Part shown: positions 14,532 to 16,990 of the stretch, piece after piece
Layout: every line of letters begins with the position of its first letter
How positions within the stretch are numbered: the stretch's first letter is position 1
Assembly (NCBI GenBank): GCA_905193155.1
Contig: CAJJNQ010000051.1
Span: 1 to 16,990, forward strand
Length of the DNA stretch: 16,990 nt
From: an uncultured Christensenella sp.
GTDB taxonomy: Bacteria; Bacillota; Clostridia; Christensenellales; UBA1750
Direction of reading: 5' to 3'
Position numbers and translations under genes: made by a program
The notes under the pieces: generated by a model
Seen by the model: only the letters and a program-made list of their open reading frames with translations
What the model was told of the DNA's origin: nothing
The model's database searches: none

Positions 14532-14981
14532 ATGTTCTGTTCTCATTGCGGAGCCGTTATCCCGGATGGTTCTCAGTTCTGCCCTCAGTGCGGCGGTTCT
14601 TGCGCGGAGCCCCAGGCCCCCGTCGCCCAGCCGGAAGTCAACGTAAACGATCCCCAGAATATCGCAAAGCGCACTCGTGACCTCAAGCGTCTGTGTGCGG
14701 TGCTCTGGATCGTTATCGGCATCCTTCTGTGCCTGACCTGCGTTGGCATTGTCGCAGGCATCTGGAACATCATCTACGGGGCAAAGGCGCTCAAGTTTGC
14801 TGACACGATTCAGGCGGGCAATCGCTCCGTTTACGCTGCTTTTGATGCGGATTTGAATTCGCTCACCGTCGGTCTGATTCTGAACCTCATTCTGGGGCTC
14901 GGCCTTGGCTGTGCGCTGGCGATCGTAGAGCTTTTCCTCCGCGACCGCGTCTTGAAGAACAAAGAGGTATTCGGCGCATAA
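14532..14981 (+). CDS. Small zinc-ribbon membrane protein
   Basis: A 149-residue protein that I cannot assign to a characterised family. It opens with a short zinc ribbon: Cys3, Cys6, Cys17 and Cys20 in the CxxC-x10-CxxC spacing of the common zinc_ribbon_2 type. A Pro/Ala/Gln-rich linker (about 25-45) and a basic patch KRTRDLKR follow, then two membrane segments at about 54-82 and 111-136. The ribbon would probably face the cytoplasm. The gene has its own promoter and terminator, so it is probably a single-gene unit. ATG 14532 is eight bases after AGAGGAGG (14516-14523). Similar architectures are frequent in Clostridia and usually annotated as hypothetical. Confidence 0.85.
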   Translation: MFCSHCGAVIPDGSQFCPQCGGSCAEPQAPVAQPEVNVNDPQNIAKRTRDLKRLCAVLWIVIGILLCLTCVGIVAGIWNIIYGAKALKFADTIQAGNRSVYAAFDADLNSLTVGLILNLILGLGLGCALAIVELFLRDRVLKNKEVFGA

Positions 14982-14996
14982 AGTCATCGGGTTTTG

Positions 14997-15034
14997 GCGC
15001 GCTTTCTTTATGGAAGCGCGCTCTTTTTATTTTC
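14997..15034 (+). terminator. Intrinsic terminator after the zinc-ribbon gene
   Basis: GCGCGCTTTC (14997-15006) pairs with GGAAGCGCGC (15012-15021) with one G-U pair and a TTTAT loop, followed by TCTTTTTATTTT. A strong terminator shape. Confidence 0.92.
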
Positions 15035-15035
15035 C

Positions 15036-15063
15036 TTGACAGAACAGGAAAGGGGTCTATAAT
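15036..15063 (+). promoter_or_regulatory. Promoter of the Mrp/NBP35 gene
   Basis: Consensus TTGACA (15036-15041), a 16-base spacer and consensus TATAAT (15058-15063), directly after the preceding terminator. The transcript would carry a leader of about 60 bases. Confidence 0.85.
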
Positions 15064-15078
15064 TAAAAGAAGCGGAAT

Positions 15079-15105
15079 GCATCTGAACAGTTTCTGCGCA
15101 GATGC
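15079..15105 (+). other. Hairpin in the 5' leader of the Mrp/NBP35 gene
   Basis: GCATCTG (15079-15085) pairs perfectly with CAGATGC (15099-15105), and inside it CAG (15088-15090) pairs with CTG (15094-15096) around a TTT loop. It lies between the promoter and the ribosome site and has no following T run, so it is not a terminator. It could stabilise the transcript or bind a regulator; no known riboswitch class is recognised. Confidence 0.5.
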
Positions 15106-15129
15106 TCTGAAATATTGGAGGTCAATGAA

Positions 15130-15966
15130 ATGAGTGAAACCCAAAACTGCACGCATGATTGCAGCACCTGCAGCAGCAACTGTGCGTCCAGACAACAGCC
15201 TGCGGACATGCACGAAAAGCCGCATGCGTTGTCTTCGATCAAGAAAGTGATCGGCGTTGTTTCGGGCAAGGGTGGCGTTGGCAAGTCGATGGTCACGTCT
15301 CTTCTGTCTGTCATCATGAAGCGCCGCGGCCTGAATGTCGGCATCATGGATGCGGATATTACCGGTCCGTCCATCCCGCGCATCTTCGGTCTGAAGGAGA
15401 AGGCGACCGGCGATGAGACCGGCATCTATCCTGTCCGCACCAAGACCGGCATCGACGTCATGTCCATCAACGTCTTGCTGGAAAATGAGACCGATCCCGT
15501 CGTGTGGAGAGGCCCTGTCATCGGCGGCACCGTTAAACAATTCTGGACGGACGTCATCTGGCATAACGAAGACATTCTCTTTATCGATATGCCCCCGGGA
15601 ACCGGCGACGTTGCGCTGACAGTCTTCCAGACCATCAAGCTCGACGGCATCATCATCGTCACCTCTCCGCAGGAGCTGGTTTCCATGATCGTGGAAAAAG
15701 CCGTCAACATGGCTAAGCTCATGGATGTTCCGGTGCTGGGCCTGGTGGAGAATTTCTCTTACGTCCAGTGTCCCGATTGCGGCAAGCGCATCTCTGTCTT
15801 TGGCGAAAGCCATGTAGAGGAGGTTGCGGAGCATTACGGCATACCGGTGCTTGGACAGCTGCCCATCGATCCGAAGCTTGCAGCCGCCTGTGATAAAGGC
15901 ATGCTGGAGCTCTTCGAGGGCGATTGGCTCGATTACGCAGCCGACGTCATCGAAAAGGTAAAATAA
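15130..15966 (+). CDS. Mrp/NBP35 (ApbC)-type Fe-S cluster carrier ATPase
   Basis: A 278-residue P-loop ATPase of the Mrp/NBP35/ApbC family, which carries and delivers iron-sulfur clusters in the cytoplasm. The deviant Walker A is GKGGVGKS (46-53), and DADITGPSIPR and IDMPPGTGDVAL are the family's further signatures. Near the C-terminus CPDC (Cys214, Cys217) is the dimer-interface pair that bridges a cluster. The N-terminus has four more cysteines, Cys7, Cys11, Cys14 and Cys18 (C-x3-C-x2-C-x3-C), which may bind a second cluster or metal. ATG 15130 is seven bases after GGAGGT (15117-15122); ATG 15125 is out of frame. The gene is a single unit with its own promoter and terminator. Confidence 0.95.
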   Translation: MSETQNCTHDCSTCSSNCASRQQPADMHEKPHALSSIKKVIGVVSGKGGVGKSMVTSLLSVIMKRRGLNVGIMDADITGPSIPRIFGLKEKATGDETGIYPVRTKTGIDVMSINVLLENETDPVVWRGPVIGGTVKQFWTDVIWHNEDILFIDMPPGTGDVALTVFQTIKLDGIIIVTSPQELVSMIVEKAVNMAKLMDVPVLGLVENFSYVQCPDCGKRISVFGESHVEEVAEHYGIPVLGQLPIDPKLAAACDKGMLELFEGDWLDYAADVIEKVK

Positions 15967-16007
15967 AAACCCGTAGTAAGCAATTGGGCTTGATAAAGCA
16001 ACACACG

Positions 16008-16049
16008 CTCATGTCAGCTTCTTTTTAGGAAGCTGGCATGAGTTTTTTT
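16008..16049 (+). terminator. Intrinsic terminator after the Mrp/NBP35 gene
   Basis: CTCATGTCAGCTTC (16008-16021) pairs with GAAGCTGGCATGAG (16029-16042) over 14 positions with one G-U pair, followed by seven T. Very strong. Confidence 0.95.
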
Positions 16050-16147
16050 GTAAAGTCTGCGGCACTGACTTTGTCGTTAAAGAAGAGGACGGCCTGATAG
16101 GCTAAAAAGACCTTTGAAAAAAGTTCAGCAAAAAATCAAAAAAAGGC

Positions 16148-16179
16148 TTGCAATTCTTTCCGGTTTGTGATAATATAAT
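16148..16179 (+). promoter_or_regulatory. Promoter of tRNA-Pro
   Basis: TTGCAA (16148-16153), a 17-base spacer and TAATAT (16171-16176); a TATAAT overlaps it at 16174-16179 with a 20-base spacer. The 98 bases between the previous terminator and this promoter (16050-16147) are A-rich and show no gene. Confidence 0.7.
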
Positions 16180-16180
16180 A

Positions 16181-16205
16181 TCTGTCGTCAGGACATGACG
16201 GCAGA
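16181..16205 (+). other. Hairpin just upstream of tRNA-Pro
   Basis: TCTGTCGTCA (16181-16190) pairs with TGACGGCAGA (16196-16205) over ten positions with one G-U pair and loop GGACA. It lies between the promoter and the tRNA and ends six bases before its first base, so it would form a compact hairpin in the pre-tRNA leader removed by RNase P. It could instead be a DNA-level operator near the transcription start. Confidence 0.6.
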
Positions 16206-16211
16206 TGAAAT

Positions 16212-16288
16212 CTGGGTGTAGCGCAGCTTGGTAGCGTGCTTGAATGGGGTTCAAGAGGCCGGAAGTTCAAATCTTCTCACCCAGACCA
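16212..16288 (+). tRNA. tRNA-Pro(GGG)
   Basis: A complete 77-base cloverleaf: acceptor CTGGGTG/CACCCAG, D arm GCGC/GCGT with loop AGCTTGGTA, anticodon stem CTTGA/TCAAG with loop ATGGGGT, T arm GGAAG/CTTCT with loop TTCAAAT, discriminator A and an encoded CCA at 16286-16288. Anticodon GGG (16246-16248) reads proline codons CCC and CCT. The C1-G72 first pair is typical of bacterial proline tRNAs. Confidence 0.97.
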
Positions 16289-16323
16289 AAGCATCAGATA
16301 CAGAATGTATTTGATGCTTTTTT
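16289..16323 (+). terminator. Terminator of tRNA-Pro
   Basis: AAGCATCAGATACA (16289-16302) pairs with TGTATTTGATGCTT (16306-16319) with one G-U pair and loop GAA, followed by a T run. It begins directly after the encoded CCA. Confidence 0.93.
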
Positions 16324-16344
16324 CTTGTTTCTATCCATTTTTCA

Positions 16345-16378
16345 AGAGCCTTTGGTGAAAACCAAGGCTCTCTTTTTT
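16345..16378 (+). terminator. Second tandem terminator before the GntR operon
   Basis: AGAGCCTTTGGT (16345-16356) pairs with ACCAAGGCTCT (16361-16371) around a GAAA loop with one bulged T, followed by CTTTTTT. No gene lies between it and the tRNA-Pro terminator, so it acts as a back-up stop that insulates the next operon. Confidence 0.88.
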
Positions 16379-16382
16379 GTTC

Positions 16383-16411
16383 TTGACATCCAACTGTATT
16401 AATCATATAAT
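16383..16411 (+). promoter_or_regulatory. Consensus promoter of the GntR operon
   Basis: Perfect TTGACA (16383-16388), ideal 17-base spacer and perfect TATAAT (16406-16411). Such a strong promoter before a regulator gene is best explained if it is normally repressed. Confidence 0.9.
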
Positions 16412-16415
16412 ACAG
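16394..16415 (+). promoter_or_regulatory. Inverted-repeat operator overlapping the GntR promoter
   Basis: CTGTATTA (16394-16401) and TAATACAG (16408-16415) form a perfect 8-bp inverted repeat with a six-base centre. It covers the spacer and the whole -10 box, so a protein bound here would block RNA polymerase. A partial further half-site, TAGTACAG, lies at 16434-16441. The likely ligand is the GntR/YtrA protein encoded just downstream; this is inference from position and symmetry. Confidence 0.75.
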
Positions 16416-16457
16416 TAAACCGTGTCAATCGGTTAGTACAGTTGAAGGGAGTTCGTC

Positions 16458-16853
16458 ATGGTTTCCTTTGAGCAACTTGTTCTCAACGATCGAAGTCCGA
16501 TCTACTTACAGATCGTTCGCTTTGTTCAGCGAGGAATCATCTCCGGGGCAATTCAAAATCAGGAAGAGCTGCCGTCGCGCCGCGTGCTTTCCTCCTTGCT
16601 GAGCGTCAATCCGAACACAGTGCAGCGTGCCTACAAAATCATGGAGGACGAAGGTCTGATCGAGTCGCGCACAGGCGCAAAGAGTTGTATTTCAATCACC
16701 GAAGACCGACTGGTTCGCATTCGAAAGCAGTTGGTCACAGAAGAAATCCGCTCTGCCATAACGATTTTCAAGCAAATGGGGTTGAGCCGTCAGGAAACGC
16801 TGGATCAAATAAACGCCCTTTGGGATATTGCAGGAGGGGAAAACAAGATATGA
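16458..16853 (+). CDS. GntR-family transcriptional regulator, YtrA subfamily
   Basis: A 131-residue DNA-binding repressor of the short YtrA type. Residues about 13-80 are the GntR winged helix-turn-helix: SPIYLQIVRFVQRGIISG, the recognition region LPSRRVLSSLLSVNPNTVQRA, then the wing EDEGLIESRTG. Only about 50 residues follow, too few for a FadR- or UTRA-type ligand domain, which is what defines the YtrA group. Family members usually repress an operon of their own gene plus ABC-transporter or membrane genes, often in response to cell-wall-active compounds. ATG 16458 is six bases after AAGGGAG (16445-16451). The stop overlaps the next start (ATGA), so the regulator is coupled to a membrane protein gene. 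Confidence 0.93.
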   Translation: MVSFEQLVLNDRSPIYLQIVRFVQRGIISGAIQNQEELPSRRVLSSLLSVNPNTVQRAYKIMEDEGLIESRTGAKSCISITEDRLVRIRKQLVTEEIRSAITIFKQMGLSRQETLDQINALWDIAGGENKI

Positions 16854-16990
16854 AAAAACATCTTTCCGTAATCGCCTGGGCGGCGAAAAGCTCTTTGTGG
16901 TTATTGCTGATCCTATGTATAGTCACTTTCGCGTTGCAGTGTCTCTCCTTCGGATCAAGGCTGCCCGCTTCCGGTCAGACCTTTATAGCC
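16850..16990 (+). CDS. Membrane protein, N-terminal part, cut by the right edge
   Basis: An open frame of 47 codons that is still open at the window end. ATG 16850 overlaps the GntR stop by four bases and follows AGGAGGGG (16832-16839). The translation starts MKKHLSVIAW and holds one hydrophobic segment of about 20 residues (WLLLILCIVTFALQCLSFG), so it is a membrane or secreted protein. The function cannot be told from this part. In YtrA-type operons this place is commonly taken by an ABC-transporter permease or a membrane protein next to an ABC ATPase, which is a guess here. Confidence 0.75.
   Translation, partial: MKKHLSVIAWAAKSSLWLLLILCIVTFALQCLSFGSRLPASGQTFIA

Noticed and set aside
16051..16147. 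The A-rich stretch with a small AAAGTC/GACTTT pairing as a possible small RNA
   Set aside because: The pairing is only six bases, and no promoter or separate terminator frames it.

Overview
The window is a moderately GC-rich chromosomal segment that reads like a Gram-positive Bacillota genome, most likely a member of Clostridia. The signs are Shine-Dalgarno sites close to AGGAGG, sigma-A type promoters, a tRNA-Ile T-box leader before ileS, a YtrA-type GntR regulator, clostridial-style TldD/TldE and Mrp proteins, and U-tract intrinsic terminators. The species cannot be named from the sequence. Apart from a partial tRNA-Ala at the left edge, every gene is on the + strand. I see no insertion sequence, phage gene, CRISPR array, integrase or toxin-antitoxin pair.

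Layout. Positions 1-51 hold the 5' part of a minus-strand tRNA-Ala(GGC) with its promoter, divergent from a DUF421/YetF membrane protein (189-902). A promoter at 937-965 starts a tight run: a GT2-GtrA fusion glycosyltransferase (1016-2074), the replication-repair ATPase rarA (2084-3394), and tldD and tldE (3391-6132). The 359-base gap that follows is filled by a promoter and a T-box riboswitch whose specifier reads as ATC (Ile), controlling a long-form ileS (6492-9617). Next come two translationally coupled RNA-modification genes, a SAM methyltransferase (9758-10618) and an RluA-type pseudouridine synthase (10615-11316), whose stop codon lies in the loop of its own terminator. A lipoprotein with a transglutaminase-like domain, nagA and a divergent DedA/VTT membrane protein (11378-14454) form a second tight cluster. 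A zinc-ribbon membrane protein and an Mrp/NBP35 Fe-S carrier ATPase follow, each with its own promoter and terminator. The right end carries tRNA-Pro(GGG), two terminators in tandem, and a GntR/YtrA regulator whose consensus promoter is overlapped by a perfect 8-bp inverted repeat. That regulator is coupled by ATGA overlap to a membrane protein cut by the window end.

Working together: most of the window is housekeeping (translation, RNA modification, replication-fork repair, Fe-S handling) mixed with envelope genes. I found no clear undescribed system. The stretches most worth a second look are the transglutaminase lipoprotein-nagA-DedA cluster, the self-regulated GntR operon running off the right edge, and the structured leaders of tRNA-Pro and mrp. 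Three very long minus-strand open frames (707, 834 and 918 codons) are codon-aligned antisense shadows, not genes.
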